A DNA stretch of 64,000 nucleotides from Xiphophorus maculatus (GCF_002775205.1 NC_036447.1:20814501-20878500); one strand, 5' to 3'; numbered from the stretch's first letter, positions 49,319 to 61,969 are shown. The notes: generated by a model not told the origin, from the letters alone. Translations and numbers: made by a program.

Positions 49319-52300
49319 TTATGGATTATAAGCTCCTGCAGCCAGAAGCAGGTTCCTCCGTGTGAAGTGAAGATGAACTACAGGCGTTGATTTGGTCATG
49401 TAGGTGCCCAGCAGAAGCTCCTGGGAGTTATCCTGTAGGTGGATGTGTCCCGTAGCTGCAGTGAAGTCGTCCGTTTCTAAATCGTCAAATGCTTTCATCG
49501 CATCCCACAGGCGAACCGTGTTGTCCATAGAACCTAGAACGAACGAAACGATGATCACTTGGGGTAATTAAAGCCTTTGCTGCTTTTATTTAGTTGATTT
49601 CAAGGGTACAGTGAGATGTTGAGCACCCACCGGAGCCGAGGATCTCTCCATCCCTGCTGAATCTGAGCGAGTAGATGCACTCTGTGTGACCCTTGAGCTC
49701 TCCGACCATCAGTCCATGACCGATGTCCCACAGGAGGACTCTACCATCAGTGGCTCCCGAGGCCAAAAACTTCCCATTAGGAGAGAACGCCAGCGCATGG
49801 ATGGGACCCTGATGGATTGAGAAAAAAACACAAAAAACAGTGGTTTATCTTATTTTTATCACCAACAGGACCCTGCATTTATGGACTACATGTTAACTTA
49901 AACTCAAAAAGAAACTGAGGTCAGAGAGTGAAAAGTCTCATTTTATTTCTGATCAATTTTGTTAAAAACACCAATTTACAGAACTATTAATTGAAGTTAC
50001 TATTTTAGCAAGCAATATGAACCATCACTGCTTCCTGTTTTCAAAATAAGCAATTAGATCATGTTCAAATATTTTATTTTTTTTGTATAAATGCATTTCC
50101 ATCCTTATTTTCCTCCACACTGTCATACCATGATAATCCTTCCCATTTCTTGCAAATGCCGAGGTGAAAGCTGGCAGCTGCCCGTTCTTGTGAAATCTCA
50201 CCTTGTGACCGGTGAAAATACGGACGCAGTTTCCGGTGAGGACGTCCCACAGACGGATGGTGCGGTCAGACGAGCCTGTGGCCATGTAATTCGCGTTGGG
50301 ATGGAAACGAGTGCAAGTGACGTCGGCCAAGTGACCGGCGAATATCCGCAGCGGCTGGTGGTGATCGGTCGCCCACAAGCTGTCGGAGAGAGAGCGCAAA
50401 GGAACAAGTCTCTACATTGAGCTGTGACATATGGCTTCCCTCTACTGACAGACAGAACTGCAGGCGTGTTGAATGCGTTTCTTACCGGGCGACCCGGTCG
50501 TGCCCCCCGGAGATGAAATAATATCCGTAAGGGGAGAACTGCGTGTCCCACACTGGGTAGTTGTGGCCTTTGTATCCCACCAGACAGGTGAAAGTTAGGA
50601 GGCTCCACAACCTGACCGTGCCATCTTCAGAGCATGACAACAGGTAGTTTCTGAAAAGGTGAAATGGTCGGAAATCTTTTTTGTTCTTCAAAATAAAATA
50701 AAAACTCAAAACAAAAATGTTCACTTATTTTTATTTTATGACACAATATTAAAAGTTTTACTCCTACAATTCAAGCCTGTACCTATATTAAGAAAATAAA
50801 AATAAAAATCAACAAGTGGGGACAGGACAGAATCTACATAATCAAACATGGCAACTACTTTGTAACTTAGACTTTTAGCATTAATATGCTTTTTTAAATG
50901 AATGTACCTGCTGGGCAAAAGTCCTGATTCCTCCCTCATTTCTTTATATTTCGCTTTCTATGAACAAAGAGTTTATTGTAATCGTTTGAAGTTGTTTTGA
51001 TCAATGTTTCTTCAGGCTTTCTGAACTAACTCCAGTTTGCCTTTGGACTTTAGATGCTTGCCAAACATTTTCTAACTCGGGGGTCTCAAACTCCAATCCT
51101 CGAGGGCCGCAGTCCTGCAACTTTTAGATGTGCCTCTGCTGCACCACCTGAATAGAATAATTAGGTCATTAAGGCTCGGAGAACTGATCTACACAAGGAG
51201 GAGGTCATTAAGCCATTTCATTCCAGCGTTTTGTACCTGTGGCACATCTAAAAACTGTAGGTCTGCGGCCCTCGAGGACTGGAGTTTGAGACCCCTGGCC
51301 TAACTGATGATTTTTAGAGGAATAACATTTTTTATTTAAGTCACGGCAAAATCTAAGCTATACTTGGGTAATTTTCAGTTGAGCATATTCTTCTGGTGGG
51401 GTTTTATTCTGGTCAAGTTGATCAAAACTGTACCTGTCTGGGCTGAAGCTGATGCCATACACCGGTCCGCTGTGTCCATAGAGACACTTTGACTCACTGG
51501 CCGTCTTATCGTCCATAATTCTCTCAAGAACATCATCTGACTCTTTGTCAATCAGATTCAAATCTTAAAGAGGGAAAACACATATAAAAATAACATTTTA
51601 CTTTGAAAACTATGTCACAATAGCTATAGGGTTCACACACCTTTTCCACAGTAAACTTCAAAACACTTCCAAGGTAAGTTTTTAAACTTTTTCAGCATCA
51701 CACTTTGGAGATACAAACACTGCAAATGATCTAAAAACACAGTTTCAATTCACTATTATAGTATGATAGTCACTTATTATAACTGTTATTAATAATGTCT
51801 TCTGATGGTATTCTACATTCTACAGAATAAACAAAATTGTATATTAAGACTTCCTTACACACACCCTGTACACCTGCCTAGTCCAAGAACAAAACCAAAA
51901 TTTATTTTTAAAAAGTATAAAATATAAAACAACCTTTATTTCAATTACATAAATCAATAAATTACTGAGACATTAGGAATAATAATTATTAATTTCATTG
52001 AAACAATCCAAATAAATCATGTTAAGTTAAATTGCATTCCTGCTCAAATTAAATGCTAAACACAATATACAAAGAAAGTTGCAGAAAATATGTTTTACAA
52101 AATGTTCTCGCTAAGTTTTATGGCATTTAACAAATAGAAATTATTTTTGGTAATTTTATCTAACCTAAAAAGAGTTCAGTCTGATTTTAACTTCAGACAG
52201 CGAGAAAAAAAAATCTGTCTTTTATTAGGTGTATAAAAATATCTGGTTTCAACTATAAATAACGTTTTCCGAATTTAGGCTGTTAATCAAGCAGTAGATT

Positions 52301-53296
52301 GCACTTTATTACAAAACTGTGCAGTGTGTAAGGACACTTTCTACGTCCTTACACAGAAATCAAGCACTTCATAAACCTTGAAAACACAGAATTTTAATTC
52401 AAGACCCCATATGAAATTTGTCACTAAAGCCGCCATCGCTCATCGTGGTATGTCTTACCTGAGGCGGTCTTGACCTTGCGGAGCTTCTTCGGCGTGACGC
52501 TCCACACCCGTACCGTGGAGTCAGCGAAGCCCCCTGCGATCAGACTGGAGTCGTCCGTAACGTCAACCGCAGTTAGACCCTGAAGGGACGACATGAAAAA
52601 AATAAAATGAGCTGATTGCTACCAACTGGTTAGTCCCAACAACTCCCATGAAGTGCAAACATAGTCCGCAGGTCATTTGCCTGGTATGCGTTGAGAAAGG
52701 TGTAGAAGCAGATGGAGGGCAGGTTGTCAGGTCCCAAACGAATTCTCTTGGTGGACTCCTTCATGTACATGATCTTGTCCAGCTTGTCTGAGTCTTTTAG
52801 TTCTGGTAGAGGTATCCTAAAAAAACAAAAATCCATCAACCACTGAGAAACAAATCCTGATAAAGAATCTGGTGTACTGTTCAAAAGCATCAACATCCAA
52901 TTAACGTTTTCACATTTTTCAGGCTACAACTAAATTTCAATATAGAAAGTTTTGCCCTTTCTTAATAAAATATCTCAGCAGAATTAAACAATATGCAATT
53001 TTAGAGCGTGTGAATACTTTTGGAAGGCATTGGAAATTATGTTGTTCACAGAAATATATTATTATGCACGAAGGATATAATGTGAGAGTCTAGAGGCGTG
53101 AATTAGGAATGAACACATGGTTGTACCTGGTCTGTGAAGGAGCATTTGGATCCTGCTTCTTGCTTTTGGAGCCGGTGCTGTCCTTTTTGGGCTTTTTCTT
53201 CTTGGGTTTACCTTCCTCGTTCTCTGCCTCTTCATCCTCATCATCAAGGGGAAGCTCAATTTCTGGCTCCTTCAGCAGGCCATAGTAAACCTACAC

Positions 53297-53329
<33 letters not shown>

Positions 53330-55346
53330 CAGAGAAGTTAAAAAAAAAGTATGAGAAAAATATAAAGCAAAAATATAATTTAATTATCTAACCTTGGCTT
53401 TATTTGCTTCTCGTTTGGCCTCTCCAGCCAAGCTGCCGGACATGGCGTCGATCTGGCTCTTGCTGCGCGGCATGCCATCGAAGATGTCGATGTAGAGGTG
53501 CTCTTGGATTATATTCCATATCTGATTGTTCTGGCGCTCCTGCAGGTGCCTCTTCAGCAGCTGGTAGGAGTCGCGGGAGATGCGCAAAACGAACTTGCTG
53601 GTGCGGAAATCCAGCAGAGTCTCGTTCCCTCTCATGTGCTCCTTCTTCGTAAGGCTTGACAAAATGCGTAGGTCCTCTTCGTAGTAGCACTCCTGGTCCC
53701 CGCTGAACCTAAAAACAGGGGGAAAAGAGAGAAAATAAATACGATGGGATGATGGGGATTATCATTGCGTAGACTAAAACATCCTGAAGACACTCACTTT
53801 TCAAAGAAGGCCTTAGCCTCGGCTTCATGATTGTTGTAGACCAGTTCCAGGTACATGTGGACAAACAGAGGGTAGAAGACCTGAGACAGTTCTGCTCTGT
53901 GGCAGTCCAGAACGGACTCGATGAACTTCTTCAGGCCACTGTAGTAAACTTCATAGAGAGCTGGGTCTCCCTGCTGGCTGTAGGCTGACAGAACCACGTT
54001 GACGTCTGGCTGATCCTCTCCGGCTGCTGCCAGAAACAGGTTTTCCATCATTGGTAGATTGAACTCATTCAGGCATAGCTTCTGGCTTCTAAAAACTTAC
54101 ATGTGACTTCAGGGTTTCTACACACTTTAATATCAAAATTGCAATTTCATGAGCTCTCAGTTCAGTTTTTAAAGCAAAAATACAAAGGTATAACAGTAAT
54201 CTAATGCATATGTTTATGAGGGAGGAAAGGAAAAATAAATGGATGGATGCAGGTTTTAGACAATGGGACAGGGAAAAATACACCTGTACATGAAAATATG
54301 TTTTCCACTCTTTGTTTTCTGTTTTTGAAGCGTTTCAAAATTGGAAAACATTTAACTCAAATTCCAAACTTTACAGTAACCGGAAAAAATTATGCAAAAT
54401 GCTTCAGAACCTGCATAATGTTACAGAACACAACAAGTTCATCCATATATTCGAAGGGTGTCAAACACATTTTTATTGTGGCCCATGTCAAGATTATAAA
54501 AGTCCTCAGAGGTCCGATTTGTGACAAAATATATTAATAAACCTAAACTGATGTATGTTGGCAGTATACAACTAAATTTGATTTGATTTGATTGATACAC
54601 TAACATTTCAGCAGACACCTGCTACCTTGAAGGTTGTTTTCATGTATCCTTCCAGAATCTAGAGGGCCACACAAAAACCTACGGCGGGCCAGATTTGACC
54701 CCCCAGCCTTGAATGTAACACGTGTGATACATTCTATCAATTTTCTGTGGAAAAAAGTAAAACTAACAGCGCAAAACTCAACACGTTGGGCATATCTGTG
54801 TGAATGTTTGACTTCACAGTATTGGCCAGGTTCTTTTACAATCTGTAGGTGTATTACTAAACAGAGTAATTTGCTGTTGGTTCTAAATTAAGCCCAGAGA
54901 TATTTTCACCTGTTACATGAGTTGAAGTGAACTGTACCTTTAGTTGGCGCCTTAGCTCCGCCGGCAGCAGTGATGGTCACCCGGCTGAGCAAAGCGCTTG
55001 CATCCCCACCATCTATGTCCGCACCACTTCCCAGCCCAGAACCGGCGGAGTCAGCCCCCTTTGGATCCAGAACCTCCTCCGGCAATCCCGCCTCGCGACG
55101 CAGAATTTCTGCGGACTCTGACAGTTTGTTCTTTCTGAGGAACTGCAGCACAGCCAGCAGGGTCTGCTGGTCCTCGGGGGCTCCCGCCGCCGGCTTGTTG
55201 TTTCCAGCCGCAGCGCTGGAGCCGGGGGACGCAGAGAGCACTCCCGCGTCGTTGGCGTGATTATTTCCGAAGCCATCGGCCGCTGGCTCTGTTTTAATGT
55301 CGGCTTCGTCTTTCGCGTCGACTATACTACCCTGTACGGCCGCCAT
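49319..55346 (-). CDS. taf5: TAF5, TFIID subunit with WD40 propeller
   Basis: Eleven coding exons encode 746 aa (human 800; the difference is mostly in the low-complexity N terminus). TAF5 is a core scaffold of TFIID. The protein has an Ala/Gly-rich lead, a LisH motif (about residues 61-88, [14 protein letters not shown]), the helical NTD2 domain (about 142-290, [19 protein letters not shown] and [13 protein letters not shown]), an acidic then Lys-rich linker (about 325-370, [18 protein letters not shown]), and a C-terminal WD40 propeller (about 415-746) with repeated GH...WD units such as [26 protein letters not shown] and [15 protein letters not shown]. Exons, high to low: 55346-54938; 54026-53798; 53708-53393; 53290-53127; 52816-52681; 52579-52459; 51563-51434; 50650-50486; 50379-50202; 49808-49631; 49533-49319. 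All phases agree. The ATG at 55346 is the homologous start, in a YY1-like context. Confidence 0.97.
51078..51297. mobile_element. hAT-like MITE, copy 2 (taf5 intron 7)
   Basis: Inverted ends C(G/A)GGGGTCTCAAACTCC. Flanks ttctaact and gcctaact share CTAACT, a worn 8-bp target duplication. Inner text is the reverse of copy 1 at 2442-2664. Confidence 0.82.
51628..52420. mobile_element. hAT-like nonautonomous repeat, taf5 intron 6
   Basis: Begins 'agggttcacacaccttttcc' and later shares the ordered blocks listed for 34930-35350. It fills most of the intron. An 11-bp-arm hairpin (52325-52335/52345-52355) lies inside it. Confidence 0.55.
52908..53032. mobile_element. Tc1-like terminal fragment, taf5 intron 4
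   Basis: Ends 'gtgtgaatacttttggaagg' then cattgg, close to the Tc1 terminal phrase; preceded by 'aggctacaactaaatttcaa'. Confidence 0.5.
53297..53319. repeat. (AT)n run beside the taf5 exon 4 acceptor
   Basis: About 11 AT units directly upstream of the acceptor in the taf5 transcript direction. Confidence 0.9.
54108..54500. mobile_element. possible hAT-like repeat, taf5 intron 1
   Basis: Starts 'tcagggtttctacacacttt', like the ends of the repeats at 34930 and 51628. The right end is not clear. An L2-like tail ('aaatttgatttgatttgatt') follows near 54575. Confidence 0.35.
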
Positions 55347-55425
55347 TTTCAAAATGAAACGCGCATGCGCAAGATTGAAAAACGGAAACCGCCAATTACT
55401 CGACGTCGAGTCACCTGATTGGTTT
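55340..55425 (-). promoter_or_regulatory. taf5 core promoter motifs
   Basis: The start codon lies in AAAATGGCGGCC, a YY1-type site often found at the ATG of housekeeping genes. At 55360-55371 is cgcgcatgcgca, a full NRF1 palindrome. Further up are CCAAT boxes (55392-55396 plus strand, 55418-55422 minus strand) and the palindrome ctcgacgtcgag. No TATA box. Confidence 0.7.
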
Positions 55426-55429
55426 AAGC

Positions 55430-58400
55430 GCATGTCAGTCAAATTCGAAGATTCTAATTAAGTCCCGCCCCTTTCTCTCCAGAATCAAAAGTGGTTTCAC
55501 AGCTGTGGGACTAGCTAGCAGCACTGGTTGCTGCTTAGTGGTACTCTGAGGAAGAATGTTGTTGGCACAATCATTTGCAAGTTGGACACAAACAAACTGT
55601 GATGTATGCCTACTTAGCATGATGTTTATTTTAACTAACTTGAGCCAGAATTTGCTGCTCCTGGTGGCAGCATGTTATTTCTGATTTGTTCATTTTGTAG
55701 AATTCTGCTCATACTCTTATCGGATGAGGGATTTACTCTTATAAATGAGGATAGTTATTCAGTGTAGTTTTGAAGGCTGTGCATAAAGGATTTTTACTCA
55801 TGCTTTTTTTTTTACTTTCGGAGAGTTGCTATGATGTGTGACCGCGGCAACGACCGTGTCCCAGACTCCAACATCCCTCTACCTGGTGTTCTAACCATAC
55901 ACAAAGACAGGGATTTAAAAAGGAGTGGCAAAAGCAAATGAGGCGGATTAGCAGTGCTTGCCAACAATGTTCTGCAGTGGAAATGAGTTTTACAGTAGTT
56001 GATCTCGGCCCCTTAGTTCCAGTAAAACTGATTCTTAATACGTCAGCATACAAAGACATTTGGGGCAATTCGACTGAGGTTAAACATTTTTCAACTTCCT
56101 AAAAAAAGTCTTGATTGTTTTTAATCTTATAAAACCAATCTCTTTTTTGTTATCTTTCAGCTGCTCACTTTAAGTGTATCCAGCTGTGTCTTCATGCTTA
56201 GTATTAGTAATAGACTAATAGTTTTTTTTGTACCAGAGGGGGGCACTCTTTACACACACGACCAACTCACTCTCAAGGATGTCAAGATTTTACAAAAAAG
56301 AAAAACAGATATATTTTTCACCTTTAAAAGTTTTGAATTACATTTTTATCTACAGTCACAGTGAATAAATACCAGCATAGAATTGGTAGATTTTGTTCAT
56401 AGGTATTCCCTGACAGCTGTAAATTAGAGTGACATCAGGCCTCCAGGGGTAAACAGATAGTTAATTTCTCCAGATGATCAGTAAAATTACATAAACATGA
56501 TTTATTATCGTGTAACACAGTTTTGTTCAGCAACAAGAAAACAGAAACATGAGAGTCTCATTTGAGTACTGGCTTTGTATAACAAATTAGCTTCAAACCT
56601 ATTGATGATTAATTATGAACCAAAATAACACCTCTATTCAAAGGTTATTGGGGACCTTTTAATTATCAGGTACGTTTGATGTTGGTGAAGTCTAGGAAAC
56701 AATGAGGAGGCAGACAGGAAACTCCCTGAGGCAGAACTAATTCAAGGACACTGAGTTTGTGGATTTTGGTTTATGAACTGATAAAAAAAATAAGACGACA
56801 AAATTAGATCCAGTTTGAACACATGTTTTGCTAATTTCTTCTACTAAGACTTGTCATACGATGTCACGGTCAAAATCCTCATCTTTAGGTTATAATGATT
56901 TACTACAACTGCACTTATATTTTCTTTTTACAATACCATACTCTCATAAGAGCTAATTTATACCTGTGTCCTTTACAGCTTTTAAATCCAATCTTTGATG
57001 TGTTCACCTTGAATCACCTTGAGTGCAACAGTTTTAATGGGGAAAAAACATGTAGAACAATTCATGTTTTTCACTTTGCATTCTGCTGAGGTGGGGAGGT
57101 TTTGCTCCTGCACAGAACAAGCACCATACGTGCCTCAGTAAACATGCCAGACATGCTGTCAGATGTGTGACGCTGACGAGGCAGGTCTCAGGTCAGCCAG
57201 GCATACGTTTTCATTTCAGTGAAGCTGTCACCTGGAAAATCAAAACGGACTCAAGTTTTGATTTTATTTGACTTTTTTTTTTGTTTGTTTCTTTTAACCA
57301 TCCTAAGTCGTGGCCCATTCCAAACCTGGACTCCATGAAGGTGACGCCCCAGCAGCTCTGTGATGAGGGCTGGGACAGAAGGCTCAGATGCGGCGGGATG
57401 TTGTGTAACACTGCGGCGTCGCTGCTCCACGTGAAGGAGAGCCGAGTGGGGGGATGGGGTGCATTAGTTTGTGGGTGTAGTGTGTGAGACAACATGAGCA
57501 GCTCAGGGCGTGGTCAGCTTTTCTCGGATTGTTGTAAAACTGCTCATTACGGTCGTTTGGAAAAATAAAATCTGACTTATGATCAGTGAACGTTCTCCCT
57601 GCCTGGTCGGCTGTGAAAAATACCCAACGTTTCTTCCTGCTTGAGGAGATCAATGACGTATTAATATTAAAAAAACAAACCAAAAAACTTCAGTGGAAAT
57701 GCAACACAATAAAGACACCAGAAGCAATCTGCTGACATCTCATCCTTTCTGATGATGATTGGATTAGACAGCAATTAGTTCGCAAACAACTTGTTTAATG
57801 ACTGAAGTGAAATGAGTGGATAAAAATACACTTCTGCTCTCTAGCAATGGCAGATGCAGACACATTAACAGCCTTGGTAAAGATGTGCAAAAAGTTTTAA
57901 AGTAAATGTAGATTTTGTTGCAGTAGTATAACCTCACTCTGACTGTTTTTGTTTCCCCCCAAATAATCCAACATTTGAATATATTGTATTTATTTACTGA
58001 GTGGGGAAGATAATCTTGAAATAAAAAATGTCTATTCACCAAATCATTCTTGTAGCCCAGCTGCAAGTAAACTTTTTACCAGTTTGGCAACACTTAGTTT
58101 CCCCAGCAATATATTTACAGTGTTGGAGGATTTGGAGAGAGCGGTCTGGGACGGATTATTTTATTTAAATGTGTTATTTTCCCTTCTCCTTTAAATTGCG
58201 AGCCAGTTGTTTGAACACACACCCTTTTGTTCCTTGAGTCCTAAAGCTAATCCTAATTAATTTTAAGGCTAATTTCATCTCATTCCACATTTCTCAAGAC
58301 AAGCTGGTTCTTAAATATACATTCTCTGCATCTTTCTGTTGGTTTTTGTTTTTTGTTTTTTCCTGTAGGTCATTTTGTCATTTTTATGAATAAAAAAAGC

Positions 58401-58940
58401 ATGAAGAAAAACATTTTTATTTATATATAGCAGCTATTAGTAGACACTGAGAGCTGTTTTGCTATTATTGTTTGATAATCAGGTGGTTCCTGGACTTGAT
58501 TTTGATCTAAATTATTCACTTTCACTTATTATTCGAAGCCTATTGTTGCATAAAAGTTGTTAATCAGATATGTAATTATAGTCTTATTTCTAAAACCATT
58601 CTGCTTTCCATGCCCATTTTTTTACTTTTACTTCACAAATCACTTTCAAGCCACACCCTGACTACCGACCCACCAGGAAAGTCCCAATGTTGCGATGAAA
58701 GCAATGCAAGAAACATAAATGTGGAAAAGAGGTGATATATTTTCAGATCTACTTCTTCTCAGTTGTTCTAGCTCCACTTTTCCAACCTTATGACTACTGC
58801 TGCTTTTTATATACCCAGTACATGGAAAGCTGCTCCAGCATGTCTCATAGTGATAATGAAATGGGTGAGGGTGGAGAAAAGAGACGCATGTTCAGTCCCA
58901 TCCCTTCTTTCACACCTCGGAGATGATTGGCTTGGATTTT
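55430..58940. other. intergenic, upstream of taf5 (left part)
   Basis: No exon recognised. A GC-richer patch at 57290-57480 has no convincing protein match. Confidence 0.5.
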
Positions 58941-58941
58941 C

Positions 58942-58949
58942 TGTGTGTG

Positions 58950-58985
<36 letters not shown>
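58942..58985. repeat. (TG)n microsatellite
   Basis: About 22 units with one C. Confidence 0.95.
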
Positions 58986-58987
<2 letters not shown>

Positions 58988-59755
58988 CAGGTGGTGGAAG
59001 CTGGAGGATTCTCCCAACATCCCCATTTCTGCTCTGTCAGATGGTGCAAGGGTGTGGCATCTCCACAGAGTCAGGATGCTTGGAAAGCACACAGAAAAAA
59101 AAAAAAAACTTACAAAAAGACACAGTTTGTGAGGCCTTTAATTCCTCTTGTTTAAAAAAAAGATGCTGTACATATAGCTGGAGTAATGTTTTGCTAGCTT
59201 GATTCAAGGGCAGCTGAGAACTGAGCCAGTAACATGTTTAAATCTACTGTCAGGTGACGGAAAAACAGATTGTATTATTTTTGTAGCTTTTCATGAATGA
59301 AAACAAAGGAAATGTTGGAGCAGAAATGCGCCCTGTGGAGCTGCGCCTGCGTGTGTCTGCCTATGTGACGTAGTCCTGGCAGTGTAGACCAGGGCGTGGC
59401 ACGTTTCCTGCCTCTTTTATATATTTTCGTTTCATTTCATCAGACTTGTCTGCAGAAGAGACACAACTGAAGCTAAATCTGCTAAAAAAAAAACCTCACC
59501 TGATTATTACAAAGATGTTTGAGTATGACAGGTGCACATATTGGTTTCCCAGCTTTCAAGATTGACTTTTCCAGCATGATTGTGAGCAGCACTCAGCTGT
59601 GAGTAAGGTGAACTGCAGTCACCTGGACCCTCAAAGAGAGCACCAGGTTTTGCTGGTGGTAATGGAGAATCACCTACTGGTTTCGCTGAACTGGCCAAGA
59701 AATGCAGCAGAGCCCCCCCACTGAGAGGCACAGATAAATAATTTATGAGACGAAA

Positions 59756-60000
59756 CCCACAGAAGAGGAAGAGAGAGAGAGGGAGAGGAAGAGGAAAGGA
59801 TGAAGGGAGACAAAAGGAGAAAAGGGGAGCGGGTCGAGAGGGGGTGGAATGGGAAGGGCGAGGCAGATCGTCAGAGGATGAGCTGGAGAAGTCAGAGGTT
59901 GTCAGGATGAAAGGGAAGGAAGGTATGTGAGAGAGGTGGTAGAAAGACGGAGGTGTAGAGTGAAAGTGTGAAGGATGAGAAACAGCAAATGAGAAGAAGA
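59756..60000. repeat. purine-rich tract
   Basis: Nearly all A/G on the plus strand for about 200 bases, with GAGA and GGGA runs. The Pro/Ser-rich ORF on the other strand is a composition effect. Confidence 0.8.
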
Positions 60001-60148
60001 AACAGTAAAACCTGTTTTCACCTGCTTTAATCGTCACTCCAAGCAAACAACACATTTATAGAAAGGGTTACTTACTGCATGTGATTTCTTCAATTCTGAC
60101 CTGATTTTACCTGACATACAAACGTTTTTAGATTGGTTAAATCTTTTC

Positions 60149-60205
60149 ATGTTAGAAGCACAAACCTCTGTGTATTTTGTATGACAGACCAAGACAAAAT
60201 AGGGA
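60149..60205. mobile_element. Tc1-like fragment
   Basis: 'catgttagaagcacaaacct' then 'gtatgacagaccaagacaaa' matches the inner zone of the Tc1 family seen elsewhere in the window. Confidence 0.5.
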
Positions 60206-61069
60206 AAAATTCGTCTTTACCAAGTAATGTTTGTGTATTTACTCATGTTTCATATCTTACGTTGCAGAAGTTGTGTATTTCTTTTCCCCTGTGTGGGTAC
60301 TTCAGTGCGTGAATGCATTAAAGCGTCTTGAGCCCATCCAAGCAGAATAATGGGTGTGAAGGCTGGTCTGTGGCTCCAGAGGAGTCGAGGTTCAGGGAAA
60401 GGAATGTGGGGATTGTGCATTATTCAGCACCGACCCAACTGGAAAGCGGGATCCGTCACGCAGCCTGCAACTCAGCTGGTTTTTGAAGGAGAGGGACGGC
60501 GGCGGCTTCACTACAAAGCTGGAGCTTGTTTTTGCTCGGGCTATAGAGTTCCTGTCTTTGTGTAAGCAGAAGCTGAACCCAAACCATTGCTCTGCATCTG
60601 TTATTCTGACTTTAAGCTTGAGTTTGTTGTAGGTTTGGTTGTAAGCTCGAAAAGGTTTTAGATATTCTGATTCTAACATTAATGTCCTGTTCTCCACTCT
60701 GATGATTCTTCTTTCACCACTGTTCGTTGTCCTCAGATTGATGTCAGAGAGCAATGTTTGGTAGAATAAACATGAAATGATTCATTTTAGAAAATAAAAA
60801 AGGTTAGTTTAAAATACAATATGAAGGTCTTCACTTAAATTTGTGTCTTAAGTTAATATCCTCCCTCTTTGATGTGTTCATCGACACAGTGAGAGGGACC
60901 CACTGTGTTTGTGGCGGATGCATAAAATCGCTTTGAGGGCCTGTTTACACAATCACATTATAAGCACTCTCTTACGCAGTCAATATCAGTGTCCTTATAA
61001 TGTTAAATCTTTGACTTGTGGTTGTGTCAAGCGAGGGAAACAAAATTTTCTCTCTCAATTTCACACTTT

Positions 61070-61500
61070 GTTTCATTTCACTTTATTTACAGAGCACCGA
61101 TTCACAACAAACTCCATCTCACGAGACAAGCAGGTCCGATCCAGATTTTTATTTTTATTTTTTACCCCTCCAGGGGGTCTTTTGTGGGCTCTAGTGTCCC
61201 TTAAATGACAGTAGGCTGACAGGAAATGGGGAAGGACATGCGGCAAATATCGTCGGGTCCGGGAGTCGAACCCGCGACGGCCGCGTCGAGGACTGAAGGC
61301 CTCCAAATACGAGTCGCGCTAACCGCTACGCCACCACGGCACGCCCTGATCCAGATTTTTAATCATTTACAATGCAATTTTATTCAAATTCAGCTTAAAT
61401 CAATCCAGTTCATGCAGTCTGATCCAGCTATCAATTCAATCTTATTTATAATGCAGCACATTCTAGTCAAGCCTGCAAATGAAACCAAATTAGCAGCCCT
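61070..61500. repeat. interspersed repeat hosting a SINE
   Basis: Flanking text such as 'actttatttacagagcaccg' and 'cagtctgatccagctatcaa' resembles a common fish repeat and is split by the SINE at 61152-61346. Confidence 0.45.
61152..61346 (-). mobile_element. tRNA-derived SINE with intact target duplication
   Basis: On minus it starts GGGCGTGCCGTGGTGGCGTA (A-box GTGGCGTAGCGG), has a B-box GGTTCGACTCC and ends GGAGGGGTAAAAAATAAAAA. It is flanked by the 14-bp direct repeat gatccagattttta (61138-61151 and 61347-61360). A different family from 12319 and 17010. Confidence 0.92.
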
Positions 61501-61969
61501 CTCACTGCTGACTGCACCTTACAAAAACTGAAATGTAACTAGTACTGTTCCTTTCTATTTTTTAAGAGGCAGGTTTGGGCATGTTCTGTACTTTATTTAG
61601 TGGAGAAAATATACTTTTTTATTAACATAGACTAAAAAAGATGAGTTGCAACTCCTGCACATTCTGCATCACTTCATTGCTAAATTAGCTGATTGCTGCT
61701 GAGTAATGTTTCTGATATGGCATGATTCACCTTTGAGGTTACGGTGAAAGCCAGGGCTTGTGAAGCAGACATGTTAAGGTCAGAGGTGAATGCAATATTT
61801 AAAACCCCTCTGTAAGAGAATGTGAGCCCAATTTCTGGATGTCAAGCATAGCCAGTGTTGAGAAGACCAGCTGCTCCATGTAAAACACATATACAGATCA
61901 GATGAGCAGTTTACAATCATCACTGGTATTAGTGTCAGATTAAACAGGTTTCTGCTCTATCCGTTCCAA

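Noticed and set aside
57281-57487. ORF starting near the GC-richer patch (NLDSMKVTPQQLCDEG)
   Set aside because: No splice sites in phase or known homologue that I recognise; left as unannotated.
58790-59155. 121-codon ORF with Val-Cys repeats
   Set aside because: Its centre is a (TG)n microsatellite.
59507-60055. 182-codon Ser/Pro/Phe-rich ORF
   Set aside because: Antisense of the purine-rich tract; composition artefact.
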